Positions 46,371 to 54,993 of a DNA stretch of 64,000 bases are shown one piece after another (position 1 is the first letter of the stretch; each line of letters opens with the position of its first letter). Origin of the DNA: Hoeflea phototrophica DFL-43 (GTDB taxonomy: Bacteria; Pseudomonadota; Alphaproteobacteria; Rhizobiales; Rhizobiaceae); contig NZ_CM002917.1 in the NCBI RefSeq assembly GCF_000154705.2, positions 1,258,461 through 1,322,460 of the forward strand, written 5' to 3'. A program made the position numbers and the translations under genes. Under the pieces are notes generated by a model. The model worked only from the letters and a program-made list of their open reading frames with translations. It was not told the origin of the DNA and ran no database searches.

Positions 46371-49300
46371 ATGGGGCGCATAGATGGCGACGACATGTTG
46401 AACCGCGCCTATGAGCGCGTTGCTTGCGATTCCAATCCCGCCTTCATAAAGGATTCCGAGCTGCGCTATATCGCAGTCAATGCGGCCTATGCCGAAATGT
46501 GGGACTGCGAAGCCGAAACTTTGATTGGTCAGAAAAGCCATGAGTGTTTCGATTCGGTCGAGCAGAACGACAGGGACGAAAAGGAACGTCGCAGTCTTGT
46601 GTTCGGCAAGGATCAGGTCGCTCTGTTCGCCCATCCGCTCAAGGACGTCCGGTACCGGATTCGTGTTCAGCGCCAGCGCCAGGAAGATGGCAAGACATTC
46701 ATCGTTGGTCATTTCGAGCCAATTGCGGGTGTTCGGTTTGAAACCGGCCGCAGCGCCGATCCTGCCGCGGCACATGAGGCGCAAGCAACCTCGCAGCGCG
46801 ATTTGGCACAACGTGGCCATCACGATCTGCTGCTGGCGGCAATTGAGGCCGCCGCTGTGCCGATGCTGGTAGTTGATGCCGACGACCAGGTGATCGCCGC
46901 CAGCAAACATAGCAAAACTGCGACAGGTCCGTGGCTAGAAACCCTGCTTCCTGGCGGCGGAAAGATGCGCCACGTCGCGCAGGAGCCAGCGCATGTGACA
47001 GCGGCAGCAGAGCCTCTCCAGGCTCGGCCGCAACCGCCCGTTGGTGTTGAACAATCGAACAACGAAAGTGATTTGCTCGCGCCCGTCAGGGATATTTTCG
47101 ACGCCATGGATGTCGGCATCGTGATCTATGATGCGAACGATGTTCTGATCTACGTGAACCCGGCCATGGATGCATTGACGGCCCCGGATTACCGTCTCGA
47201 GGTCGGAACAGCGCTGCCGGATCTTTTGCAGAAAACCTGTCACATCAAGGAATCTGAAGACCCGGTCGCCAGAGCGGCCTGGATCGAGAATCGTCTGAGC
47301 GTTCATCGTCAATTCGGCAGCGCAACGGTCGAACGGCTGACAAATGGCCGATGGTTACGCTTGACCAATCGTCAGCTTGACAACGGGTGTACGCTTGGTC
47401 TGCGCATCGACGTCACCGAACTCAAGCAGCGCGAGGCATTGCTGGAAACGCATGCCGCGCAAAATGAACTGTTCCGTGCGATCCTTGATGAGATGCCGGT
47501 TTCGAGTTTCGTCAAGGACGAGGACCTGCGCTACGTCTATGTAAACCGCGCTCACCGGAAACTGACCGGCCTTACGCCTGAAGACATGCTCGGCAAAGAT
47601 GATTTTCGGATCTTTGGAGACCAGGGCCAAGCCTTGCGGGACGTCGACACCAGCGTCATGAGCGGCAATGGCCTTGTTGAATGCGAGATCGAACTCAACG
47701 CAACCGACGGCCGCCCGCTGCAACTGATTGACCGAAAGGTGCCTTTCACCGATCCCAGCGGCCAGCGGTTTCTTCTCGGCACCACGATTGATGTAAGCGA
47801 ACGCAAGCGCCGTGAGGAGGAGGTGTTTGAGGCCCGGCGGTTGGCAGAGATCCACAGGGACGATCTCGAAAGCATTCTTGAGACGATGCATATGGGCGTC
47901 ATCGTCTTGGACAAGAACCTTGATGTGAAGCTGATAAACAGCGCCTTTTATCGCATTTGGAACGTGGATCAGGACCGCGATCTCACCAATGCCTCATTCA
48001 AGGAGGTGATCGAGCTCAATCGGTACAACAACATCTATGATGTTCCCGATAACGACTTCGACAAATACATCGAAACGCGGTTGTCGGAAATCTCTGGCGG
48101 TTTTGCTGCACCCCGTGAATTTTCCCGCGCCGATGGCAAGACCTTGATTTACTCGGTGCGCTCGCTTTCCGAAGGCAAGCGCATGGTGACCTATTTCGAT
48201 GTCACCGAACTCAAACAGCGTGAACATGAGCGGGATCTGGCGCGCGCAGAAGGCGAGCGTGCCAACGAAATTCTCCGCGACGCGGCCAGCGCCATGGCAC
48301 AAGGCCTGCTGGTGGTGGAAAACAACAGGATACAATTCAGCAACAAGGCATTCTGCGAAATCCTGGACCTGCCGCAAGAACTGGTGAAACCCGGTGAATT
48401 GGCAGACAGGTATCTGGATTACTGTGAGGCACGCGGCGATTTCGGAGAAGGCGAAAAGGCTTCAGAGTCTCGCGAAAAGATCCGCCGGACCATTGAGAAT
48501 GGCAAGCCATACGCTGTCGAACGCAAGTCGGCAAAAAATCGCTGGCTCAAGGTGGATGCCAAGGTCGGTAGCAGCAATGCAATCATTGCGACATTTTCCG
48601 ATATAACCGCCACAAAACAACGCGAAGCCGAGTTGCATGACCTTCTCGGCAAGGCCGAGACCGCCGATCGTGCCAAGTCTGAGTTCCTTGCCAATATGAG
48701 CCATGAAATCCGCACGCCGATGAACGGTGTCCTGGGCATGGCGGAACTCCTGTCCCGCACCGAACTCGACACGAGGCAGCGTACCTTTGCCGACATTATC
48801 GTTAAATCTGGCACTGCGTTGCTGACGATCATCAACGACATCCTGGACTTCTCAAAAATAGATGCCGGCCAGCTGACGCTGGAATCTCAACCGTTCGATC
48901 TGCGTGAAGCCATCGAAGACGTGGCGACGCTCATTTCGAGCCGCGCTGCGGAAAAAGACATAGAACTGATTGTCCGTATAGATCCCGCGCTGCCGGATTG
49001 TCTTGTCGGAGATGTGGGCCGGATCCGCCAGGTGATGACCAATCTGGTCGGCAATGCGATCAAGTTCACTGAAACCGGCCATGTCCTGATCGAAGTGACA
49101 GGCAGTCCCGCATCCGAAGGATCCGTGGATCTCACCTTGCGGGTCCACGATACCGGCATCGGAATTCCGCCGGAAAAACTGGATGCGGTGTTTGATAAGT
49201 TCTCGCAGGTCGATACATCCTCAACCCGCCGTCATGAAGGAACCGGTCTCGGGCTGGCCATAACGTCACGCCTGGTGGCGCTTATGGATGGGACCATCAG

Positions 49301-50384
49301 TGCAGAGAGCACTCCGGGCGAGGGGTCGGTCTTCTGTGTCAAGATCACGATGCCTGTCGAAAAGCGGACGGAAACTGTGCGAATTGCCCCGGTTGATGTG
49401 TCGGGCGCCCGGGTCCTCGTTATTGATGACAATGCGGTGAACCGGGAAATTCTCATCGAGCAGCTGTCTGCTTGGGAGTTTGATGCATGCGCAGCGGTGT
49501 CCGGTGAGGAAGGCCTAAGCGTTCTCAAGGCGGCTTCCGATTACAATGTGGACGTCAATGCGGTGATCCTGGATTACCAGATGCCCGAGCAGGATGGCGC
49601 AATGGTCGCCAGGGCGATCCGGAAAAACTATTCTGCCGAGGCATTGCCGATCATCATGCTGACGTCGATGGATGTGAAAGCCAGCGAACCCGATATCCAG
49701 ACGGAGATCGTACAGGCCACATTGATGAAGCCTGTGCGTTCATCCGAGTTGCTCGAAAAGCTCACAAAGGTGCTGCAGGTTGCCGCGCAGCCAAAACCGG
49801 CGGCGGCATTGCCGCAATCACCTGCTGACACAGTGCAAGATCATGATGCGGCAGTCATGGGCGCCGTGGCGGAAACCGGCCCGGCCGATGACGCATGGTC
49901 CGCCAAAGCTCAAGACTTGCCATCCGTTTCTGATCAGAGCGCACCGGCCCAGCAATCTGATGCGGAACGCGCTTCTGGACGTCTGGAGATCATGGTGGCC
50001 GAGGACAATGAGGTGAACCAGATCGTCTTCACCCAGATCCTCGAAGATCTGGGTGTCAAATACCAGATTGTCGACAATGGCGGCAGCGCGGTGGAACTCT
50101 GGAAAATGGCCAACCCCGCGCTGATCTTGATGGATGTTTCCATGCCGGTCATGAATGGGCACCAGGCCACCGAGGCGATCAGAAAAGCTGAGGCTGCCGA
50201 TCCGGCGCTTGGCCACACGCCTGTCATCGGGGTCACCGCACATGCGCTGACGGGGGATATGGAAAAATGCCTGCAGGCCGGAATGGATGATTATCTCTCC
50301 AAACCGATCAGCCCGGAAAAACTTGCAGAGAAGATCCGTGAGTGGCTTCCCGCCGAAATCGCCGACCGGATGAACCAGATCTGA
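46371..50384 (+). CDS. Multi-PAS hybrid histidine kinase with two receiver domains
   Basis: 1337-aa cytosolic sensor with no transmembrane segment. There are up to six PAS-like domains: ~15-95 (SNPAFIKDSELRYIAVNAAYA), ~150-180 (degenerate), ~240, ~367 (FRAILDEMPVSSFVKDEDLRY), ~499 and ~632. HisKA carries the phosphoacceptor H778 (FLANMSHEIRTPMNGVLGMAE). The HATPase domain has N, G1 and G2 boxes (NLVGNAIKF; DTGIGIPPEKL; HEGTGLGLAI). REC1 has acceptor D1068 (LDYQMPEQDG) and REC2 has D1255 (LMDVSMPVMNG). All key residues are intact. The start is uncertain: ATG 46371 fits the first PAS domain, TTG 46362 is an alternative, and the frame stays open further upstream. No partner regulator is adjacent. 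It is divergent from the MttB-family gene. Confidence 0.92.
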   Translation: MGRIDGDDMLNRAYERVACDSNPAFIKDSELRYIAVNAAYAEMWDCEAETLIGQKSHECFDSVEQNDRDEKERRSLVFGKDQVALFAHPLKDVRYRIRVQRQRQEDGKTFIVGHFEPIAGVRFETGRSADPAAAHEAQATSQRDLAQRGHHDLLLAAIEAAAVPMLVVDADDQVIAASKHSKTATGPWLETLLPGGGKMRHVAQEPAHVTAAAEPLQARPQPPVGVEQSNNESDLLAPVRDIFDAMDVGIVIYDANDVLIYVNPAMDALTAPDYRLEVGTALPDLLQKTCHIKESEDPVARAAWIENRLSVHRQFGSATVERLTNGRWLRLTNRQLDNGCTLGLRIDVTELKQREALLETHAAQNELFRAILDEMPVSSFVKDEDLRYVYVNRAHRKLTGLTPEDMLGKDDFRIFGDQGQALRDVDTSVMSGNGLVECEIELNATDGRPLQLIDRKVPFTDPSGQRFLLGTTIDVSERKRREEEVFEARRLAEIHRDDLESILETMHMGVIVLDKNLDVKLINSAFYRIWNVDQDRDLTNASFKEVIELNRYNNIYDVPDNDFDKYIETRLSEISGGFAAPREFSRADGKTLIYSVRSLSEGKRMVTYFDVTELKQREHERDLARAEGERANEILRDAASAMAQGLLVVENNRIQFSNKAFCEILDLPQELVKPGELADRYLDYCEARGDFGEGEKASESREKIRRTIENGKPYAVERKSAKNRWLKVDAKVGSSNAIIATFSDITATKQREAELHDLLGKAETADRAKSEFLANMSHEIRTPMNGVLGMAELLSRTELDTRQRTFADIIVKSGTALLTIINDILDFSKIDAGQLTLESQPFDLREAIEDVATLISSRAAEKDIELIVRIDPALPDCLVGDVGRIRQVMTNLVGNAIKFTETGHVLIEVTGSPASEGSVDLTLRVHDTGIGIPPEKLDAVFDKFSQVDTSSTRRHEGTGLGLAITSRLVALMDGTISAESTPGEGSVFCVKITMPVEKRTETVRIAPVDVSGARVLVIDDNAVNREILIEQLSAWEFDACAAVSGEEGLSVLKAASDYNVDVNAVILDYQMPEQDGAMVARAIRKNYSAEALPIIMLTSMDVKASEPDIQTEIVQATLMKPVRSSELLEKLTKVLQVAAQPKPAAALPQSPADTVQDHDAAVMGAVAETGPADDAWSAKAQDLPSVSDQSAPAQQSDAERASGRLEIMVAEDNEVNQIVFTQILEDLGVKYQIVDNGGSAVELWKMANPALILMDVSMPVMNGHQATEAIRKAEAADPALGHTPVIGVTAHALTGDMEKCLQAGMDDYLSKPISPEKLAEKIREWLPAEIADRMNQI

Positions 50385-50428
50385 TTGAGGCCCGGCCTCA
50401 GCCGTATTAACGTCTCGCCGGCGTGCTC

Positions 50429-51163
50429 TTATCCGATAAGCCTGCCGACACTCATGTCGCGCTTGCCCGAATGGCCGGGGCGTTTCTCGACTTCAAAGCC
50501 AGCCGCCTGAAGGTTGCGGCGGACCCAGCCGGCTGCGGAGTAGGTGGCGAAAGTCCCGCCATCCACCGTTTTCTCCGCGACAATCGCAAGCAGGTCCGCT
50601 GACCACATCTCGGGGTTTCGTGACGGCGCGAAGCCATCGAGATACCAGGCGTCAGCCTTAAACCTCATATCCGGCATCACCTCGCGGGCAAGGCCATGAT
50701 GCACATGCAGCCGCACGGTCTTTGCACCTTCACAAAACACAAGCTCAACGTCGCCCTCGGGGTGCGTGGGCCAGGCGCTCACGAGCCTGTTTGTGCGTTC
50801 CGTCAAATCGGGCCATGCGGACAGGGCGCGTTCCATCGCCGCGGGTTCAAGCAGGTTGAGCTCAAAAGTGTGAAACACCAGTTCGGCGCCCTCAGCGGCT
50901 GCCGCGTCCCAAGCTTCCCAGGTTTCGAGAAAGTTCAGCCCGGTGCCAAAACCGAGTTCCCCGATGGTGAAAAGCGAGGCCGGAACGAACCGTTCCGGCA
51001 GACCGTTTCCAGCCAGAAACACATGTCTCGATTCAGCCCGGCCATCGGCCTGTGAATAATAGAAGTCGCCAAATTCCTCCGAATAAGGCATATCGCCTTC
51101 GCGCCAGGTGAGTTTGTCCTGACGGGTTTGGTCTTCGCTTTTGGATTGGAAAGGGGTGGTCAT
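50429..51163 (-). CDS. mnmD: tRNA 5-methylaminomethyl-2-thiouridine methyltransferase (MnmD/MnmC methyltransferase part)
   Basis: 244-aa SAM-dependent enzyme corresponding to the methyltransferase half of E. coli MnmC. It converts nm5s2U to mnm5s2U at tRNA position 34. Landmarks are LTWREGDMPYSEEFGDFYYS (residues ~18-38), ESRHVFLAGNGLPERF, LGFGTGLNFLETW (~73), the SAM loop, and AWYLDGFAPSRNPEMW (~170), the catalytic-site motif of this family. Its start codon shares CATG with the FAD gene on the other strand. It converges with the hybrid kinase gene. Confidence 0.92.
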   Translation of the reverse strand: MTTPFQSKSEDQTRQDKLTWREGDMPYSEEFGDFYYSQADGRAESRHVFLAGNGLPERFVPASLFTIGELGFGTGLNFLETWEAWDAAAAEGAELVFHTFELNLLEPAAMERALSAWPDLTERTNRLVSAWPTHPEGDVELVFCEGAKTVRLHVHHGLAREVMPDMRFKADAWYLDGFAPSRNPEMWSADLLAIVAEKTVDGGTFATYSAAGWVRRNLQAAGFEVEKRPGHSGKRDMSVGRLIG

Positions 51164-52346
51164 GGTGGTTGCCGATAACGGCCTGGATGGCAGTGGTCAA
51201 CCATCGTCGGACCTTGTGGTCGTCGGTGCGGGTATCGCAGGACTGTGGCTGGCGCTCAAAGCTGCACGTGTCGGGCTGTCGGTGACACTGATCGAACGTG
51301 ACCAGATCGGCAATGGCGCCAGCGGCGGTTTTCTCGGCGCCTTGATGCCGCACAGCCCCGAGCGTTGGAATGGCAAGAAGGACTTCCAGTTCCGTGCGCT
51401 GGTTGATCTTGAAGACGAAGTAGCGCGCCTTGAAAGCGAAACCGGACTGCCCTGCGGTTACCGGCGCGTGGGCCGGTTGCTGCCTTTGCAAAGCGCAAGG
51501 GCACGAGAAGCGGCGCTGGAGAACGTGGCCAACGCGCACACAAATTGGGGTGCCCGGTTCAGCTTTGATGTTGCAAACACGCCTGACAAGCATGACTGGC
51601 CCAGCATTCTCTGGGCGCCGCACGGCATTGTGCATGAGACCCTGTCGGCCCGGCTTTCACCACCGGCTCTGATCGCCGCTCTCGCGGCGCGCCTTGCCGC
51701 GTTGCCCAACGTGACCATTTGCCAAGAGCTGGCGCTGACCGGCATTGACCATGAGCGGCGCTTGGCGCGTTTGTCAGACGGATCAAAGCTCCCGTTCGGC
51801 CATATTGCGCTCGCCAATGGCGTGGACGCATTCGGGTTTGTCGCCCAAGCCCACGGCGTTCCTGGTCTTGAACTTGGCGGCGCGGTCAAGGGGCAGGCGG
51901 CGCTGCTTGATGCCGGTGCGCCGCCCGATCTTCCGCTTGTCTATCATGACGGTGTCTATGTGCTGGTTCACCAGAACGGTCTTGTCGCCATCGGCTCAAC
52001 CAGCGAACGGGAGTTTGAACAGGCAACCGAAACCGATGAACAGCTCAATGAATTGATCAAGCGCGCACGCAAGCTCTGTCCGCTGATCAAGGACGCGCCC
52101 GTGGTCGGGCGATGGGCCAATGTCCGCCCCCGCGCAGCTGGACGCGATCCGATGCTGGGCCCGGTGCCTGCTGCACCCCATGTGCTCGCCATGGCCGGCG
52201 GCTTCAAGATCAGCTTCGGGATCGCCCATCGCATGGCCGATTGCCTGATCGCCCGGGTGACCGACACAAAGGGTCCGGATGTTCCCGTCAGCTTCGCGGT
52301 GGAAAGCCACGCGGCGAAGGCTGCACAGGCGCAAGCCCGCCCCTGA
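51162..52346 (+). CDS. FAD-dependent oxidoreductase, probable MnmC oxidase-like partner
   Basis: About 394-aa DAO-type flavoprotein. The N-terminal dinucleotide motif is VVVGAGIAGLWLALKAAR. GNGASGGFLGALMPH follows, then a C-terminal FAD contact (RPRAAGRDPMLGPVP and MAGGFKISFGIAHRMAD). Its position beside mnmD, and the split of MnmC in many alphaproteobacteria, suggest it removes the carboxymethyl group from cmnm5U34. Other glycine-oxidase-like roles are not excluded. ATG 51162 overlaps the mnmD start on the opposite strand, and AAGGGG lies 6 nt before it. The C-terminal Ala-rich tail is unusual but short. Confidence 0.8.
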   Translation: MVVADNGLDGSGQPSSDLVVVGAGIAGLWLALKAARVGLSVTLIERDQIGNGASGGFLGALMPHSPERWNGKKDFQFRALVDLEDEVARLESETGLPCGYRRVGRLLPLQSARAREAALENVANAHTNWGARFSFDVANTPDKHDWPSILWAPHGIVHETLSARLSPPALIAALAARLAALPNVTICQELALTGIDHERRLARLSDGSKLPFGHIALANGVDAFGFVAQAHGVPGLELGGAVKGQAALLDAGAPPDLPLVYHDGVYVLVHQNGLVAIGSTSEREFEQATETDEQLNELIKRARKLCPLIKDAPVVGRWANVRPRAAGRDPMLGPVPAAPHVLAMAGGFKISFGIAHRMADCLIARVTDTKGPDVPVSFAVESHAAKAAQAQARP

Positions 52347-52468
52347 AACAGGCGCAACAGCTTGCGGTTTTTCTTCAAAGCGCGCCACTCGACATCTGCG
52401 TCCCGGATGATAGCGTTGTGGCTGTGATTGCCTCGCTGCACCGGCGCCCGGACGCGGCATTTCAAACA

Positions 52469-53404
52469 ATGGACCAAGACATGTATCAGTCAGACTACCC
52501 CCGCGACCTGATCGGCTACGGACGCACCCCGCCGGATCCGAAATGGCCCTCAGGCGCCCATTGCGCGGTGCAATTCGTCGTCAATTATGAAGAAGGTGGT
52601 GAAAGCTGCATCCTGGATGGCGATCCGGCGTCCGAGTCCCTGCTCTCCGAGATCGTTGGCGCTCAGCCCTGGCCGGGCCAGCGCAGCATGAACATGGAAT
52701 CGCTCTATGAATACGGGTCCCGCGCCGGGTTCTGGCGGCTCTGGCGGCTGTTCACCGAGCGCAACATGCCGGTCACGGTCTATGGCGTGGCGCTCGCCAT
52801 GCAGCGCAATCCGGAAGCCGTGGCGGCGATGAAGGAAGCGGACTGGGAGATCGCCAGTCACGGCCTGCGCTGGCTCGAGTACAAGGATTTCCCGGAAGCG
52901 GAAGAACGCCGGCACATCGCCGAATGCGTTCGAATTCACACCGAAGTCACCGGCTCGCGACCTCTCGGCATCTACCAGGGCAAGCCCTCGGTCAACACCT
53001 TGCGTCTGGTGATGGAGGAGGGTGGTTTTGCCTATTCAGCCGATTCCTACGCCGATGAGCTGCCCTATTGGGTAGAGGGTCCCAAAGGTCCGCACCTTGT
53101 TGTGCCCTACACGCTTGACGCCAACGACATGCGCTTTGCCACCCCGCAGGGCTTCAATTCCGGCGATCAGTTCTTCACCTATCTCAAGGACACGTTCGAC
53201 GTGCTGATGGCGGAAGGCGCGGCTGGCAGTCCGAAGATGATGTCGATCGGGCTGCACTGCCGGCTTGTTGGGCGTCCCGGACGGGCGGCGGCGCTGGCGC
53301 GGTTCCTCGATTATGTCGGCTCCCACGACAAGGCCTGGGTCACACGCCGCATCGACATCGCCAATCATTGGCATGCCCATCACCATCCGGGGACGGGTGC
53401 ATGA
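52469..53404 (+). CDS. puuE: Allantoinase PuuE (polysaccharide deacetylase fold)
   Basis: 311-aa metal-independent allantoinase of the PuuE type, opening the allantoin ring. Conserved sequence includes YPRDLIGYGRTPPDPKWP (N-terminus), NMESLYEYGSRAGFWRLWRLF (~75), WEIASHGLRWLEYKD (~130) and MSIGLHCRLVGRPGR near the C-terminus. Most homologues start near the MYQSDYPRDL stretch; ATG 52469 or 52481 are both possible. The following gene overlaps by 4 nt (ATGA). It is the first gene of the right-going purine unit. Confidence 0.93.
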   Translation: MDQDMYQSDYPRDLIGYGRTPPDPKWPSGAHCAVQFVVNYEEGGESCILDGDPASESLLSEIVGAQPWPGQRSMNMESLYEYGSRAGFWRLWRLFTERNMPVTVYGVALAMQRNPEAVAAMKEADWEIASHGLRWLEYKDFPEAEERRHIAECVRIHTEVTGSRPLGIYQGKPSVNTLRLVMEEGGFAYSADSYADELPYWVEGPKGPHLVVPYTLDANDMRFATPQGFNSGDQFFTYLKDTFDVLMAEGAAGSPKMMSIGLHCRLVGRPGRAAALARFLDYVGSHDKAWVTRRIDIANHWHAHHHPGTGA

Positions 53405-53904
53405 TTGAACGTGGTGAATTTGTCCGGCTCTATGGTGGTGTGTTCGAACATTCCCCCTGGATCGCCGAGCGCGCCTATGATCACGGCCGAATTGCTGCGC
53501 CTTTGATGGCAGACGCGCTCCATGAGGCACTGTGCGCCGAGTTCCGCGCAGCCAGCCGGGAAGAGCGCCTTGGTGTCCTCCGGGCACACCCGGATCTGGC
53601 CGGAAAGCTTGCCATCGACGGCGAGCTGACCGCAGAATCGACCGCGGAACAGGCTGGCGCCGGGCTCGACCGGCTGAGCGCAGATGAGCATGCCCGTTTC
53701 ACCGAATTGAACGAGCGCTACATGCATGACCTTGGCTTTCCGTTCATCATTGCGGTCAAGGGGCTCGGCAAGGACGACATACTCAAGGCCTTTGAAGCGC
53801 GCGTCGCCAATGACGTGAACACCGAGTTTGCGACCGCCTGCGCGCAGGTGGAGCGGATTGCTGGTCTGCGCATTGCGGCGCTGTTGCCGCAGGAGAGCGC
53901 ATAG
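53401..53904 (+). CDS. uraD: OHCU decarboxylase (UraD)
   Basis: 2-oxo-4-hydroxy-4-carboxy-5-ureidoimidazoline decarboxylase, 167 aa, giving S-allantoin. It contains the catalytic HPDLAGK (His at about residue 61). The conserved SADEHARFTELNERYMHDLGFPFIIAVKG stretch holds the rest of the active site. It overlaps puuE by 4 nt and abuts allA directly. It acts after PuuD and HiuH, both encoded nearby. Confidence 0.95.
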   Translation: MIERGEFVRLYGGVFEHSPWIAERAYDHGRIAAPLMADALHEALCAEFRAASREERLGVLRAHPDLAGKLAIDGELTAESTAEQAGAGLDRLSADEHARFTELNERYMHDLGFPFIIAVKGLGKDDILKAFEARVANDVNTEFATACAQVERIAGLRIAALLPQESA

Positions 53905-54396
53905 ATGCAAGAGCTCAAGCTCGAACAACTGACGCCGGCAGATTTCGCTCCGTTTGGCGTTGTGCTGGACAAGGATCTCGCCGAAAAGCGGATGATCAAT
54001 GAGGGCACCACCGAGCGCTTTCATGCGCTGGCCATGGCCGATACCGAAGCCGAAGGCGGACGCACCATCCTGTCGCTGTTTCGCGGTCAGCCGCGCGTCT
54101 TTCCTTACAGGATCACGATGATGGAGCGGCATCCGCTCGGCAGCCAGGCCTTTTTCCCGGTCACAAACCGGACTTGGATTGCCGTTGTTGCCCTCGATGA
54201 CGACGGCAGACCGGGCGAGCCGCGCGCATTCCGGGTGCCAGGCAACACTGGTTTGCAGTATGGTCGAAACATCTGGCATCATCCGCTGATCGCGGTTGGT
54301 GAGCCGAGCCAGTTTCTGGTGATGGACAGGGAAGGTGAGGGCGACAATCTCGAGGAGATTGGCTATCCCGCCCCTTATGTGATCACTGAACCCTGA
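53905..54396 (+). CDS. allA: Ureidoglycolate lyase
   Basis: 163-aa cupin-fold enzyme splitting ureidoglycolate to glyoxylate and urea. It begins [21 protein letters not shown]. Landmarks are [29 protein letters not shown] (residues ~55-83), then [21 protein letters not shown] and [15 protein letters not shown]. Length is normal. It starts on the base after the uraD stop. The gene that makes its substrate, allantoicase, is not in the window. Confidence 0.95.
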   Translation: MQELKLEQLTPADFAPFGVVLDKDLAEKRMINEGTTERFHALAMADTEAEGGRTILSLFRGQPRVFPYRITMMERHPLGSQAFFPVTNRTWIAVVALDDDGRPGEPRAFRVPGNTGLQYGRNIWHHPLIAVGEPSQFLVMDREGEGDNLEEIGYPAPYVITEP

Positions 54397-54418
54397 AGAC
54401 AAAAAGGAGGAGACGCCG

Positions 54419-54796
54419 ATGGCCGCCCAACCGCTTCCCACAGGAGGCCGACTGACCACCCATGTGCTTGACACCGCGCGTGGCTGCCCCGCGGCCAAAT
54501 TGGTGATCGAACTGGTGCGGGTCGAGGGCCAGAACCACCGATTGATCAAGACCGTGAGAACCAATTCCGATGGACGTGTTGACGGTCCGCTGCTTGCGGG
54601 CCCTGATCTTGCGGGTGGGGTCTACGAACTGGTGTTTCATGCCGGGGATTATCTGCGCGGTACCGGTGAGACGTTGCCTGATCCGGCATTTCTCGATGTG
54701 ATCCCGATCCGCTTCGGCATCGCGGACACGAGCGCGCATTATCATGTGCCGCTGCTGATCTCGGCCTATGCCTATTCCACCTATCGCGGCAGCTGA
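54419..54796 (+). CDS. hiuH: 5-hydroxyisourate hydrolase
   Basis: Transthyretin-like hydrolase, 125 aa, converting 5-hydroxyisourate to OHCU. It has [17 protein letters not shown] (catalytic His at about residue 15), [36 protein letters not shown] and the diagnostic C-terminal YRGS. A ribosome-binding site AAAGGAGGA precedes ATG 54419. Its C-terminus sits near a hairpin shared with the convergent guaD. Confidence 0.96.
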   Translation: MAAQPLPTGGRLTTHVLDTARGCPAAKLVIELVRVEGQNHRLIKTVRTNSDGRVDGPLLAGPDLAGGVYELVFHAGDYLRGTGETLPDPAFLDVIPIRFGIADTSAHYHVPLLISAYAYSTYRGS

Positions 54797-54849
54797 CGGC
54801 CAGACGTGGTGTGCCTTGCCGCAGCGTGTAGAAGAAGAGCCATGGTCCG

Positions 54850-54892
54850 GAAAAAGCGAAAGCCGCGTGGCAGTACATCCGTGCTCACGCGA
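54850..54892 (-). terminator. Probable terminator of the guaD-puuD unit
   Basis: On the minus strand CGCGTGAGCA pairs with TGCCACGCG (one bulged A), loop about 9 nt, followed by GCTTTCGCTTTTTCC. It lies about 100 nt after the guaD stop and about 55 nt after the hiuH stop, so it may serve both. Confidence 0.5.
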
Positions 54893-54993
54893 CTTATAAG
54901 CGACCCTTTAAAAAGCCGCTGCTGACTTACAGCTTGCAGGATGGTGTTTAACAAACAGTTAAGACGGAAATGTGACGGTTGTCCGGTTCCTGC

